A stretch of 64,000 nucleotides of DNA from Bathynomus jamesi. Taxonomy: Eukaryota > Arthropoda > Malacostraca > Isopoda > Cirolanidae. Positions 41,750 to 53,891 of this stretch are shown piece by piece. The notes below the pieces were generated by a model, which did not search any database, was not told the DNA's origin, and was given only the letters and a program-made list of their open reading frames with translations. Location: assembly GCA_023014485.1 (NCBI GenBank), contig JAJOZX010000485.1, positions 1,298,501 through 1,362,500 of the forward strand, read 5' to 3'. The translations under genes were made by a program, and so were the position numbers. Each line of letters opens with the position of its first letter. The stretch's first letter is position 1.

Positions 41750-42344
41750 CACTGCCCAACAAAAAAAACATTTTTTGCTGGTGATTTAATTCTAAGACCT
41801 GTTTCTGGATAATATTGATGTGCTGATTTCAAAAATCACCTTAGATTTTGTCCATCACATCAGGCTTTCGTGCAATGTGCAATGCAATATGCCTATTTTG
41901 GGTGATCCATGAAGGGCACTTATCAAAATTGATGATTTTTTAGACCTGTTAACAGCTGTTTTGCTGTTAAAATTTTATCTGTGGAATACGCAAATCTGTG
42001 CATTAAATCTAAAGGTCATGTACAACATATTAAAATCTTGGGTATCTGTGATTTCCCCAGGTGTGAGCGTGACGTCATGATCATGGATTCATTTTTTGCT
42101 TATTTAAAAGTTCACTCCCTGCACAATTGTTTACTTTTCCATGCTGATTCTGAGTATGTAAAAACTTATTTGTTGAAAAGAAAAAAATTGGGCATAACCC
42201 TGCCAAAATGCGATATCTCCGTATTTGATTGCTCGAAAACCTGACGTGATAGGCAAAAACTAAGGTGATTTTTTAAATCAGCACACCAAAGTTACCTAAA
42301 AACAGGTGTTAGAATTAAATCAGCAAAATCGGTGTTGGGCAGTG
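41750..42344. mobile_element. short CACTG-ended transposon with TAA duplication
   Basis: Termini CACTGCCCAAC and GTTGGGCAGTG are inverted, continue inward as TTGCTGGTGATTTAATTCTA / TAGAATTAAATCAGCAAAAT, and are flanked by TAA (41747-41749, 42345-42347). The tandem copy at about 41575 gives the empty site. Its internal segment ACGTGATAGGCAAAAACTAA matches the 3' end of the 36437-38872 element, so it is probably a non-autonomous relative. An 87-codon frame inside (41981-42244) has no recognised homology. Confidence 0.8.
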
Positions 42345-42652
42345 TAATGTTAGTAAACTCAATACTCAATCATGAAGCAGAGGTACATACGCAACATGAT
42401 TTCGACGTTCGGAAATGTAGACTTGAGGTTCTTGGTGTTGATTTAGCCATGAATTCACACATTTTGATCTTTGGCTGTAGCATTAAATAGTAAAGAAAAT
42501 TACCATATATTTATCCACGCGACGGGACTTGTTAACAGTACAAGATACAATTCAGTACTGAGAATGGTCAGTGTTGGCATGATGATTGGCTTGAACGTGT
42601 ATGGAGTCTTCATGCTTCAAGCCAGCTTTCATGCTAGGTGTGAAGGCAGGAG
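42345..42652. other. no gene seen
   Basis: It completes the interrupted 175-bp unit and then runs through unassigned sequence up to the Polinton end. No feature is supported. Confidence 0.4.
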
Positions 42653-43450
42653 AGTAGTGTGGGTGCAAAATCCTTGAGTACAATTGCATTGCAATGGTGC
42701 ATAATGTTACGTAATGTTGCAAGAGTGTCAACCCCCACCCCTTTTTGTGCAAGAGTGCCAACCCCCACCCCTTTTTGTTGCAAGAGTGCCAACCCCAACC
42801 CCCCTTTATTGCGAACCCCCCACCCCCCTTGGTGCCAACCCCAAAATGGGGATGCAAGGGGTATGCAACTTGGAGTTATCCCCCAATCTGAACCCCCCAA
42901 AGGGGCAGAAGAGGGGGAACCTCTTTGGAGGAGAAGAAGGGACGGCCTCACCCCCAAAGGGGCTGAAAGAGATAGAAAGAGAGGAAGAGGAGAGGACCCA
43001 GAGGAGGGAGTCCTTCGCCTGACAGCTGTCAGACGCATAATGAGATCGTCAGCCAGCCGCCGGTGTCTTATAGTGCCCCTAATTAACCAGTTGGTTGAGT
43101 GCCAGATATCGCCATGTATTTAATTATTTCTTATATTATTCAGCCATTTGGCTGCTGAGTTGCCAGAGAGCGCCATGTATTTTAATTAAGCATATATTAA
43201 TCAGCCACGCTGAGTTTCTAGATAGTGCCATGTATTTTAATTAAACATATATTAATCAGCCACGCTGAGTTGCCAGATAGCGCCATGTGTTTAATTATTA
43301 TTCAACCATTTGGCTGCTGAGTTGCCAGATTTGTTATTTATTAATTTAATTCATATATTAATCAGCCATCAGGCGCCACAGCCATTTGGATGCTGAGTTG
43401 CCAGATAGCCCCATGTATTTAACTATTCCTTATATTCCAGTTGGCTTAGA
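42653..43450 (-). repeat. Polinton left terminal region with subrepeats
   Basis: The terminus is followed by TTGCAAGAGTG units, a G/A-rich stretch, TATA-like CTTATAG (43068) and, at 43090-43440, six imperfect units of GCTGAGTTGCCAGATAGC/GCCATGTATTTTAATTA with CAGCCATTTGG. It is homologous to both palindrome ends but clearly more diverged. Confidence 0.7.
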
Positions 43451-43847
43451 AGGCCGAGCTCTCAGCCTCGTTACTTAATTAATTGCTATTTAGTGAATAG
43501 ATAATTATTCCGTTTTAGAAACAAATGATATAAGCGTGTGAAGGAATAAATAAAACACCATTACAACGCTCTGTTTATGAATTAATGGATATACAATGGG
43601 GCATATATATGATAAAATAATAGAACGGAAAATATATAATCATACAAAGCATATATTTTTCTAATATTTTGTTAATACTATTTATATATTAATTATACAA
43701 AACAAAGTATTACAAAATATTAGTACAGGAAAAAATATATTTATATATTAATTATATATAATCATACAAAGCATAGTATTAGAAAATATACACATATATT
43801 TCATTATAATCAGAATATACAAAAACGTATAATCATATTATTACAGG

Positions 43848-43884
<37 letters not shown>

Positions 43885-43906
43885 ATATATATCCTGTACT
43901 ATCTCT
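43451..43906. other. AT-rich Polinton sequence
   Basis: AT-rich repeats (ATATATTAATTATAC-type) and a (TA)n palindrome at 43850-43895. It corresponds in position to the 3' region of accessory gene B in the arms. No gene is seen. Confidence 0.5.
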
Positions 43907-44300
43907 TTACGGCCCACAGTGAAAAACGCTAAATTCAACGGTGATTGAGGCTATATCAACATCGCCATTACTCTGCACGATGTGGTAAAACCGTCCAAGC
44001 ATCACCTCGCCGTTTAACTGATACGGCGGTCTATACTCGATATAAATGGCTTTCATATCGTTCAATACTATTTTTGTACCCACTTTACACTCGGTAGGCA
44101 AGTTGTCTTTAAACGCTGCTAGAACACATTCAAAAGCACGCACAAAAACGCCATCATTGGCCGTTACATTGAATACAAGTTTATAATCATGCTTCTCCAA
44201 TCGGGGATTTTTTCTTAGCGCCCCGAACTTTTCAATCGTGAACTCTTCTTCACTCGAAATAGCGGCAATTGAAATATTCTACCAAATCATTACGACACTT
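43907..44300 (-). pseudogene. Polinton accessory gene B
   Basis: The frame 44200-43907 (97 codons) has YKLVFN, FVRAFECVL, KDNLPTECKVGTK and LNDMKA, matching the arms' gene B at roughly 60% identity. Upstream (to about 44300) the conserved FTIEKFGA and CRNDLVEYFN blocks lie in other frames, so at least one frameshift exists. Function unknown. Confidence 0.55.
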
Positions 44301-44552
44301 ATCCACTATGTAGAGGTACAGTTCTTCAGGGTGAACAATGTAGGCGAGCTCAGCTCTATACCTCTCATCCTGAGCTTTGATACAAAACGCTTATTTCGAA
44401 GAATCTAAGCCTTTTAAATATGCTTCCAGAGCTAGTCCGTTCTCCCCCTGCTCATTCCTACATTCAACAAATCCGTCAAGTAGAGCGGTGTAAGCGTATT
44501 CAAGTACCGTGTCAAAATAAACCATGTCTGTAACACGCGCATCTAATATAGG

Positions 44553-44984
44553 CTACAGCGTTCGGAATCCGACGATCTCAAACATTCTGTCGAGGATGAA
44601 ACGGTTTCGTGTAGGAACAAGAATGTAATTATCAGCTGTGTTCTTCCACATCAGTCGTATATCAATACATGGTTGATTGTTATTTACACTCAATGTACAA
44701 ACAACGGTATATGAGGAGGCGTCACTAATCACATCTCTTATTGTATCTACGTCAGTTGGTATTTTATAACGATCATCACCCCACCTCTCAACCACCACGA
44801 AGATTTTATGCATCTCCTCAAGACTTAAATAAATAACGTTACGTTTGCTTCCATGCCTGCAGACCGGCACCATTAACTGTGTGTTTGAAACGGTTTCTCG
44901 CCTGAATACGCGCAACGACTTCGTCACGGAGACGTCGTACGAGGCGTTGAGAATGCTTCTCAAAGGGAGTTCCATCGTATTCAC
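44553..44984 (-). CDS. Polinton accessory protein C, unknown
   Basis: A 143-codon frame with ATG at 44984 and a clean stop. It starts MNTMELPLRSILNASYDVSV and contains VVVERWGDDRYKIP and LVPTRNRFILDRMFEI. No signal peptide or membrane helix. It has no counterpart in the palindrome arms and I recognise no family. The position, between genes B and A on the same strand, suggests a co-directed accessory gene. Confidence 0.5.
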   Translation of the reverse strand: MNTMELPLRSILNASYDVSVTKSLRVFRRETVSNTQLMVPVCRHGSKRNVIYLSLEEMHKIFVVVERWGDDRYKIPTDVDTIRDVISDASSYTVVCTLSVNNNQPCIDIRLMWKNTADNYILVPTRNRFILDRMFEIVGFRTL

Positions 44985-45034
44985 ACGGTTCGAGATGACT
45001 ATGGCACGTCCAGTCGGTGCAACCTCTGAGATGA

Positions 45035-45331
45035 CTACGAGCCACAGGAGGCAGGCAGGCAGGAGCGGCTCGACGGGCGGGATGAGTCACGCTGATGAAA
45101 CGTGAATAGGTTTGTTCGAACTCGTATGCTCCGGGAGGAGTGAGTCACACCATAATCTAATGAAACGTGAACGGCGCTGATCGAATCGTTGTATCCCATT
45201 ATATTGGGCAGGTGTCTTGAGAAATTTTCCGATACAAGAATTAATTTCGGTTTTAGTGTTTTATCACTACCGCTTCCCCGAATACGCACCAGACATTTTC
45301 CTTCAGAGTAGTTTTCACAAACTAAACACAT
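45035..45331 (-). CDS. Polinton accessory protein D, unknown
   Basis: A 98-codon frame starting MCLVCENYSEGKCLVRI. The first 17 residues match the short frame at 33805 in the palindrome arm. The C-terminal part has a Ser/Arg-rich run. Duplicated GATGAAACGTGAA blocks at 45090-45175 suggest local rearrangement. Function unknown. Confidence 0.4.
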   Translation of the reverse strand: MCLVCENYSEGKCLVRIRGSGSDKTLKPKLILVSENFSRHLPNIMGYNDSISAVHVSLDYGVTHSSRSIRVRTNLFTFHQRDSSRPSSRSCLPASCGS

Positions 45332-45352
45332 TTTTTAAATGTTTTATCACTC

Positions 45353-45920
45353 CTAAATATCTTCACATTGCGGGGCGCTATTAGAGAGAAACATATGTTC
45401 ATATTTATCCTTTTTGTTTAACAGGCGATACTCATCTCTAAAATCTGTTAAAAACTCACATAGCCCATTAGCCACAACCTCGCTACAAACCTCATCATGA
45501 TATATATTAATGTAGTGGTAAAAATACTTAAGATTGTCCATGATAACAAGATTTACATTTTCAGCCGTAGGGCACGAGTAATCGGCATGGTGTAGCATGA
45601 TATAATACCGTTTATCACACCACTCAAACAACAGTTATGGGTAGTGAGTCTTGTGGATATCTTCTGATCGTGTTGCTTCTTCTACCACGCGGTGCACGTG
45701 AGCCTTTATAAAGCTTAGTTCTATAACATACTTCAGTACATTGTCTGTACTGCGAAATCCTACAATCCCCTCGCCAGAATATCCCCTTCGCACGATTCAA
45801 TGCAGCCTTAAAAGAGTCAAAGGAGGCGGGTATAGGAAGTTTTTCAGTATCCACTACATCTACGCACTTGGCCGAATACCACTTCATAAATGTTGAACAC
45901 GCGATATTAAAGGTGGCCAT
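45353..45920 (-). pseudogene. Polinton accessory gene A (frameshifted)
   Basis: It starts at the ATG at 45920 (MATFNIACSTFMKWYSAKC) after the shared CGTAGAAGAAA leader, breaks frame near 45790, and ends with the conserved block 45631-45353 (WCDKRYYIMLHH, LVIMDNLKYFYHYINIYHDE). It is homologous to the intact 196-codon gene at 33173. The family appears restricted to this element lineage as far as this window shows. Confidence 0.6.
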
Positions 45921-46170
45921 TTTCTTCTACGCGCGAGAATACACGTCTGAGCTCAAGGGTATACAGAGGTCAACTGAGTACGGAAGGGTAGAGGTCTGTT
46001 CAGGTTGCGGCGTGATTCACGTCGCCGGTCTTACAGTGGGCAGGGCTTAACTTTTACTGTACACACGCACACACGCAAAGTAAAACGCTAGTTGAAACAT
46101 GTTTTATTTAATAAACGAAATAATCAAGATGTATATTTACAAATACGTGTAACAATTAAGTTAGCAATAG
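45915..46170 (-). promoter_or_regulatory. shared leader block before accessory gene A
   Basis: On minus: GTGAATCACGCCGCAACCTG, CTCAGTTGACC, CTTGAGCTCAGACGTGTATT and CGCGTAGAAGAAA, then ATG. It matches the leaders at 33173, 24560 and 35118 closely, although the coding parts have diverged. Upstream, AACGAAATAATCAAG and ACAAATACGTGTAACAATTA match the units near 24750. Confidence 0.55.
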
Positions 46171-46175
46171 ACATA

Positions 46176-48826
46176 TCAAAGATTATGGTATCCAAAGGGT
46201 ACGGTGTCATAGGTACAAGGCACCTGGTAGCGTTTCCTATAGGTGTTACGGCACACCTTTGTACCCCTAAGTTCTTTCACGCTCCCCAGCTTCTGCGCCC
46301 GAAAATTGTGGGTGCCTACAGTCAGTTGGGGCGGCCGACCACCCTCATCATCTTCCAAGCACACTAACTCCTTCAGCGAATCAAAGTTGACGACCCGCCG
46401 ATTCGCTTGGTTAAGCGTGATGCCCTTAGCCTTCACGATATACTTCGTTTCATTCCCTATCCTCACCCGTACCCCATAGGTCTTTGGCCCTGTTGATACA
46501 AACGAGTCGACGTATGCGTTGTCCCCATACTCATCCTTGATCTCGTCAGTTAGTTCACCGAGGAACTCCCCAATAGCAGGCATGTATTCACCACTCCTCG
46601 CTGTGAATATCACGCTATCTGTATCGGCGTACAATACTCTCCGCCCAAGAGAATGTAATAGCCCCCAAAGTTTGATGCGAGCATAGGCTGTTGTGAAGGT
46701 GGCTAGGGAATGTTTGTAACCCGTGATGTATCTGTGGCCAGTTCAGTATTGTACTTTATTATGTAAGTATTACCTACATTCACAATCTCCATGACTTCTT
46801 TATCGGGTACGTTGGCGTAATCCCAGACTTCACTATAACTTTGCGTCAAATGAACATTCCCTTTACCGTAGGGCAGGTCCCACCAGTTTCTCAGGCGCCC
46901 CGACGGGGTACGGGTTGTTCTTCATCACGTAGGGGTATAAAGAACAGAAGTCGTAGTAGTGGAGTTTCACACCCTCCGTAGGTGGAAAGTATAGTTTGAA
47001 GGGATTTGTATGCCCACCGAACAAGCTATCGCCACATTTGAGAGGTTCCAGTACCATTGAACCCTTATCGTGTTTATTTCTTCACGGTACACCCCGTCTG
47101 TCACCATCCGTGCATCATATTCATGCTCCCACAAGACTTTGTGAGTGAACTGGGATCCTATAAGTTGATCGCGGGTGCGCGTCCACGCAAGACAGTCGGC
47201 AGGAGATCTACCGTGGACCTCCTGCGATTCCGCACTCAGGACGGGGGCATCCATGCCACCAGCAACCGTTAAAGAAGTACACAGTCTTCTCGCCAGTGAC
47301 ACGGTTTTCACTTATAAGGCGGATGGTGTAAACTTCTATGTCTCATGGCATGTAGAACAGTGAATTTCATCACACTTGTGCTTGAAATTTCCCCAGTTAT
47401 CCATCATGTGAAACATACCACATTCACAGATTCTCATTTTCCTGCACGTGCCAATTGATTTATGGAAATCAAAACAGCTATTATTGAAAAATGTGCGTCT
47501 ACACACATTACAGTCCCTCTTCTCAGCTTCAACTACACGGCTTTCACATTTGGGGCTTTTACTGCTCACATACCATGTGGCAATCTTTACAATGTTTCAC
47601 TATATCATCCGCAAACTCGAAGCACCCTTTACACAAATCATGATGTCGTCCATATTTTCGACTTTTGTCATAAGTCGCGTAAAGGCACCTTATATTACGG
47701 ATGGGGAGATATGTCGTACCTGACAGTCCTAAAATAAGTAGGGGTCTTGTACGATCTCTCACACAGCTTTTAAAAACATACACAGTCCTACGACGATCAT
47801 CCAGTCCAAATACAACTATACGAGCATTCATTTCCTGTTCTACCCTTCTCAGCTCCTCAAGACCCATATTACAGTCAAATTCAAGTTCACGTTCTAAAGC
47901 TAGTTTACGGGCACGCTCCACGACCGTAGGAAGCCAAATTTTGTGGCCTGTGTATTTAGTACAGTAAACATGCGAGCCAAGACTACTGCTATAAAGCCGC
48001 AACCACGATCGACGTTTATATGCCGTCTAAAAATAGTCTGAGAATTGAAGTTAAGAGTGTAAGGTGTGACACTATGACCCGCAACACGGAATACATGGTC
48101 AATATTCACCGTGAAGTTGTCCATATTGAAAGCTATACTACTTTTGGAGGCTTGCATTATACGACCTAATATATACTCTACATCTTCAGCCGCCAAACGT
48201 CTGAATGGCTATCCAAAAGTCATCTACATCGTTATCATCTGAGCTGTATCCGAAGGACAGCCTCGTCCTGACTTGACACGCTCGTCGCGGTTCTGAAGGG
48301 CAAACTCTATAATACGCTGTACAACACGACGTAGGCCGTGTTCAATCCCTTTGCTATACATGGATCTAGGATCAACCCTGGCTATATACCGATTTCTAGT
48401 CAAGGCTGGGGTCGGGGTTGCGGTGCGCACCAACTCGAAGGTTATACCATCCTCAACAGAACGGGGAGCAGCCGTGGAGGATGAATAAGGGGTTATATTG
48501 GCGGATGAAGCTGATGTGGGGTTGGTTGCGTAAGACGTTGAGGGTTGGGGCTCTACTACTGGTGGTCTAACAACCGGCGCGTTCCTGACGCGCTTTATAC
48601 CTGACGTGGAGGACTCTTCATCATGTCTCCGCTTTGAACGTGCAACAGGTGTCGCTGGTGAGGATTCATCGGCGGGTATGGGCATTGTAGATGCATGGTC
48701 AGTGGGTTCATCCGTGATATCGATGATGGGGGGCTGTACATCGTCGTCATTCACGGTTCTGTGGAAGAAGAAAACAAAATATAAGGAGCAGAACTCGCTA
48801 TTTGTAATATTCTGTAAATGACCCAC
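46176..48826 (-). pseudogene. polB: Polinton family-B DNA polymerase (protein-primed)
   Basis: Read from 48826 down: a Ser/Pro/Thr-rich N-terminal extension (48826-48224), a middle region with a conserved palm-approach segment, and a Cys/His cluster (47569-47336; RDCNVCRRTFFNN, CECGMFH) typical of Polinton polymerases. Then YYDFCSLYPYVMKN (motif A, about 46960), MYADTDSVIF (motif C, about 46630) and the C-terminal GPKTYGVRV...KAKGITLN. It replicates the linear element. At least five frame breaks make it a pseudogene. No exonuclease catalytic motif was identified by eye. Confidence 0.88.
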
Positions 48827-48837
48827 TTAGAGGTGTG

Positions 48838-49181
48838 ACGTGTTTGAATTTTTCTACAGATTCCATTTCTGATTCACGAGCCCATCCACATGTATTATAT
48901 CCGGACCGACAGGTTGTGGTAAAACGGTGTTTATGCACAAATTTTGAGAACATTTCCCCCTTTATGCTTAATATCATTAAAGAAAAGTTATATGGTGCTA
49001 TTTGACATACCAATCAGTGTTCAACGAGTACCAAGATGATGTTTTGTTCCACAAGGGGGTCTATGACGTTAATTCGTTACAGGGAAATGAACATACAGTC
49101 ATCGTAATTGACGACCTCATGTTGGAGATGGATAAAACGTTTGCCGAGACATTTACAGTATTCTCCCACCACCTTAACATA
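48838..49181 (+). pseudogene. Polinton packaging ATPase (FtsK/A32-like), N-terminal part
   Basis: Walker A GPTGCGKT at 48903-48926, then (after a frameshift) WCYQSVFNEYQDDVLF-like sequence, and Walker B VIVIDDLM near 49097-49120. It ends within SHHLNI, where Tc1-A is inserted at a TA. The C-terminal part resumes at 57797. The enzyme pumps genome DNA into capsids in this virus-like lineage. It diverges head to head from polB, so 48780-48840 may hold both promoters. Confidence 0.85.
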
Positions 49182-49304
49182 CAGAGTGTGATCAAATTAT
49201 TAGAGCCACTACCTAAAAAATAGTTTTTCTTGTATAAGTTTATTTCTAATGGTAATAATAGTAAAATTTGGCTAATTTAAACACTTATTTTATTTCAGAA
49301 TATA

Positions 49305-49402
49305 CAGGGGTTGGACAAAATAATATGAACATATTAAGAATAAAAACCGCCATTTATCAAGGTGGAGTTGGTCCTCCTTTAGCGGCAATAACAGCTGCAT
49401 AA
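49305..49402 (-). mobile_element. solo Tc1-B end fragment
   Basis: CAGGGGTTGGACAAAATAAT...GGAGTTGGTCCTCCTTTAGC matches the left end of the Tc1-B element at 49865 for about 98 bp, then stops. It is either a separate truncated insertion or a local duplication. Confidence 0.7.
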
Positions 49403-49864
49403 GAATTAAAATTAATATTAATGTTTTCATTATGATAAAAATAATAACTTTCTCAAGAGTTTCAGCCACAGAAAATTCAATGAAACGAGTTTCATTCAAT
49501 TTTCTGTGTTACAAGGTATTTATATTTTGAGGTTTATATATTTGTTTGTTCATTAATAATTAATACTTTACATGAAATGTGCATGACTGGGCCTTATGAG
49601 CTACTTTATAAACTAATTTAATTGTAAATTGCATAATTTATTAGAGGAAATATCCGCATAACATCCGCAGTCAGAAGTGCGGATGCGGATGTTAAAAATG
49701 ATGCGGATGCGGATATCCTGTCCACCACTAGTACAGTAATTGTGCAATGTCACAATGGCTGAGTATTAACAATAAGAATGGTTTTTATCCAATATAAGAG
49801 TTAAATGGTACAGTAGCAAAAAGAAACAATAATTTAGATAATGAGATATACGGTATTGGACATA
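49403..49864. other. no gene; AT-rich with GATGCGGATGCGG motif
   Basis: AT-rich sequence with a short GC-rich stretch (49663-49735; GTGCGGATGCGGATG) resembling the hAT/MITE-like material near 22080. No coding signature. Confidence 0.4.
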
Positions 49865-49916
49865 CAGGGATTAGACAAAATAATATGAACACCTTGATAA
49901 ATGGCAGTTTTTATTC

Positions 49917-50393
49917 TTAATATGGAGTTGGTCCTCCTTTAGCGGCAATAACAGCTGCAATGCGTCGGGGAATTGATTCATACAGCTTTTGGACAGTGGC
50001 TAGAGGAATCCTGAGCCATTCTTCGAGCAAACCCTGCTCCAGTTCCTCCAAAGACGCCGGCGGTGGGAATCGGCTTCTGACCTGCTGCTCCAACTGACAC
50101 CACAGATGCTCGATAATGTTAAGATCCGGGGATTGTGGAGGCCAATCCAAGCGTTCTACTTCACTAACATGCTCTTCAAACCAGTTTTTAACGACCCCAG
50201 CGGTGTGGATTGGTGCATTATCATCCTGGAAGACGGCGCCGCCATTGGGAAACAGCGTTTGGACCATGGGATGGACCTGGTCAGCCAATATTGACAGATA
50301 GACCTGGGCGTTAACCCTACCATGCAGTACTACAGCTGGGCCAAGAGTATTCCACGATATTACTGCCCAAACCATCACAGATCCGCCTCCATG
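49917..50393 (-). pseudogene. Tc1-B transposase, C-terminal half
   Basis: After the gypsy break (HGGGSVMVWAVISW) the frame carries FQDDNAPIHT (second catalytic Asp) and RLDWPPQSPDLNIIEHLWCQ (third catalytic residue region), ending in AAKGGPTPY. It matches Tc1 transposases and is well preserved. Confidence 0.88.
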
Positions 50394-50940
50394 TGTTGGT
50401 TTACGTCGTCGTCGTCGGCCTAGGCAAGCTACGGCTTGGGACCGTAGCGCATCTATCCGGTATAGGTTAACCTGGATGATGTAGCCATAAGCACTGCCGC
50501 TAGTTAAGTGCCAACCAGTGATTATCTCACTAGCCGTATTGAGTCCGTTAGGCGAAACTGCGACAGTACCAAAGGTGGAAAATATAACCATTGGTTTTCT
50601 ATTGTTTATTTGTAAAATGGACATGGTATTAGATTAAATAAATATTTGAATATAAATAATTAACTGACAATTGTGATATATAATTAATTATGTTTACATA
50701 CAATAAAATAATATAGTATACATAAAATTAGTATTAATGTGGTTCACAATTGAATTATAATGGGGTAACTAATTTAAAATGAATTTATACTATTCCGAAA
50801 TTCAAGACGGTAAAATTAACATTTAACTTGAAACTAAAATAAGAGTATTCACTACACACTCCCCACCAGAGAGGAAGTTCAAAGAGTTCCGAACGACACA
50901 GATTTCCGCTGAACCTTTTTGGTAGCTACTTGTACCTCAC

Positions 50941-52004
50941 TTAAGGTTGATTCCAAAAACGCAGGCTTAAGACGATCGATAGAACCTTGTCGACCTTGGA
51001 ACCGCGCTGGATGAGAAATGATTTGCGCGTACGTCGGAGAACTTCATAGGGTCCGTCATATGGACATTGGAGAGGCCGTTTTGGGAAAGGTACACGAACG
51101 AAAACGTGGGTGCAAGACTGGAGGGCTGGGGAAACAAAGATGTTCTGTTGGCTAGTCAATCGAGGGGGAACAGGCTGAAGGGACTGCATGTGAGAGGAAA
51201 GTGTTTGAGCGAATTCCGTAGGATCACATGACTTATCCCCTGCAGTGAAGTAGCCACCTGGTAGCCGCAGTGTTGTTCCATAGACTAGTTCAGCCGCTGT
51301 AGTCTTCAGATCACTCTTAAATGCAGAGCGAATACAAGCAACACGAGTGGAAGCTTATCCATCCAATGGGAGTCTTCGTGACACATAAGGGATGACTTCA
51401 GCTGGCGATGGAAGCGTTCGACGAGGCCGTTAGCTTGCGGATGATACGCACAGGTATGCGCATGTACTGTACCAACAAGCTGGTAAACTTCTTCCAAAGC
51501 GAAGACTCAAATTGGCGACCTTGGTCAGTGATGACTTTTGTCGGCAATCCAAATCTTGATACCCATCCATGAAGAAAGGCTCTTGCAACAGTTTCCGCTT
51601 GGATATCAGGAAGTGGGATGGCTTCAGGCCATCTGGAAAAGCGGTCGAGACAGGTGAGCAGATAACGTTGGCCTTGAATCACTGGAAGAGGGCCAACAAT
51701 GTCTACATGAATTACTTCAAATCGCTGGGATGGGGGCGGAAATGCGTCAAAGGGGGACTGGTGTGCCTTTGGACTTTGGCACGCTGGCAGGCAAGGCACG
51801 TTTTGGTCCAATGTTTGACATCCTTCCGCATCGAGGGCCAAACAAAGCGAGAGGTAACCAGGTGTGCGAAGCACGGATACCAGGATGGGAGGGCTTATGA
51901 AGATCCGTGAAGACTGCTTTTCTGTGACATGGAGGGACATAAGGGCGAATAGCAGCTGTTGATACGTCGCAATAGAGGGGCACAGACAATCCTGGCATAC
52001 TCAT
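50941..52004 (-). pseudogene. gypsy integrase
   Basis: The zinc-binding HHCC region (52004-51747, in shifting frames) precedes the catalytic core: FEVIHVDIVGPLP (Asp), TKVITDQGRQFES (Asp) and, after frame breaks, HPQANGLVERFHRQLK (Glu, about 51450). The C-terminal part (51189-50941; RVPFPKRPLQCPYDGPYEV) is a GPY-like module. Several frameshifts. Confidence 0.88.
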
Positions 52005-53837
52005 TTTCTTGAGGGAAAGTGAGTGAGTGGGTCTTCTCTGAGCAGGTCTTGTAGTTCCGTATCCTTATCTTGATCCTGTGCAATAGCATTCCACAGTGTA
52101 GAGCTGAGGGTAACAGAAGTAATCTCTATTCTTGAGAGTGCATCCGCTGGAGTGTTCAAGACACCTTTGATGTGGCGGATATCTGTGGTAAATTGCGAGA
52201 TATAATCGAGTTGCCTGATGACTCTGGGAGAGTGGTTACAGCTGTTTTTATTGAAGACAGTGACCAAAGGTTTGTGGTCGGTAAAAACACAAAACTCTCG
52301 GCCTTCAAGGAAATGTTGAAAATGCTTCACGTTTAAGTAAATAGCAAGAAGTTCACGTCCGAAAGCACTATAACGCGTTTGGGCTGGCTGCAGCTTTTTC
52401 GAGTAAAACGCGATGGGTGCTTGTTGACCGTTAATGGTTTGTTCCAACACTCCACCGATCGCAACATCTGATGCATCGACCGTCAGAGTTAGGGGGGCAT
52501 CACTGATAGGAAATGACAGAGACAATGCACTATTGATAGCATTTTTGGCATTGTCGAACGCCTGTAAACTATCGCTCCACCATACCAATTTCGTTACCTT
52601 GCGTTTTGTGTGATCATAGCGTGTAGAGGAGCAAGAACACTGGCACAGTTTTTAATGAACTTGTGGTAATAATTTACCAAACCTAGAAACCGACGTAACT
52701 CACGCTGATTAATTGGCATAGGGTAATTTTTATCACTTCACACTTGTCTGAAGGGGGGTAATTCCGTGCTGCGAAATCGTGTGACAAGAAATTCCAAGGT
52801 TGGCTGTGCAAACACACACTTAGATGCATTAATAGTAACACCGTATTGTTCTAAGCGTTGAAAGAGGAGTGAAAGATGTTCCTTATGTTCCTCTTCCGTT
52901 GAGCTGGCCACAAGCAAATCATCGATGTAGGCATAAACAAAGTCTAAGCCTCTGGTGACTCATCTATAAACCTCTGAAAGGTTTGCGCAGCATTCCGTAG
53001 CCCGAACGGCATCTTCACAAATTCGAATAACCCAAATGGTGTACAAACTGCAGTCTTGGGAATATCCGAAGGCTCTACGGGAATGTGGTGGAAAGCCTTA
53101 ACGAGATCTATTTTTACTGAAGATAGATTTGCCGTGGAGAAGAGAAGTAAAGTCTTGGACATTTGGTACCGGATATCGGCCGGGATGGTTGTCGAATTCA
53201 AAAACCGGTAATCGCCACATGGTCTCCAGTCTCCTGACTTCTTCTGGACCAGGTGTAGGGGAGAGGACCAACTGCTTTTGGAAGGTCTTATTATCCAAGA
53301 TCCATCATAAGCTGGAATTCCGATTTGGCAGCTTTCAGTTTGTCCGGGGCAAGACGTCTGGGTTTTGCAAACACAGGGGACCTTTTGTTGTAATGTGATG
53401 GTAATGGTGTGCTTAATGGTATCACCCATCTGCATCGGTTGAAGAATTCCTGGATATCGCTGGAAAAGGCACTGGTACATGGAATTAGGGGGAACGAGGG
53501 AAAGTGCAGAGTTCGAGGCGTCCGGAAGGGCAACCTGTTTGGCAAGAACAGAAAGCAGTGTGGCCTGGTCGCATAAGCGTCGCTTGTCAAGATCCACCAG
53601 GAGTTTGAAATGCTGGAGGAAGTCAGCGCCGATTATGGGATGCCGCACTTGAGCACAGATGAAAATCCACTTGAAGGATCGGTGAAGGCCCAAGTTTAGT
53701 TCACGCGACTGAGTACCGTACGTGGGTATGCGTGAACCGTTAGCAGCGTATAGAGGCGGAGATTCCGAGTGCGTATGACCAGATTTTTTGAGGGAATACA
53801 CTGACTGACGCTCCGGTATCAACCAAGAAATTGACAC
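52001..53837 (-). pseudogene. gypsy protease, reverse transcriptase and RNase H
   Basis: Protease-like sequence lies at 53837-53600 (IPTYGTQSRELNLG, HPIIGADFL). The RT has WRPCGDYRFLN, KIDLVKAFHHIPV, FGLRNAAQTFQRF and YAYIDDLLV (catalytic, about 52935). RNase H (52588-52001) shows LTLTVDASDVAIGGVLEQ, RELLAIYLNVKHF and FTDHKPL. A gap with frame breaks lies at 52600-52950. Confidence 0.9.
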
Positions 53838-53891
53838 CAGAGTTCCTGTCCTTTATGAATAACAGGTTGGCAGTGCGAGTACTAGACGCCA

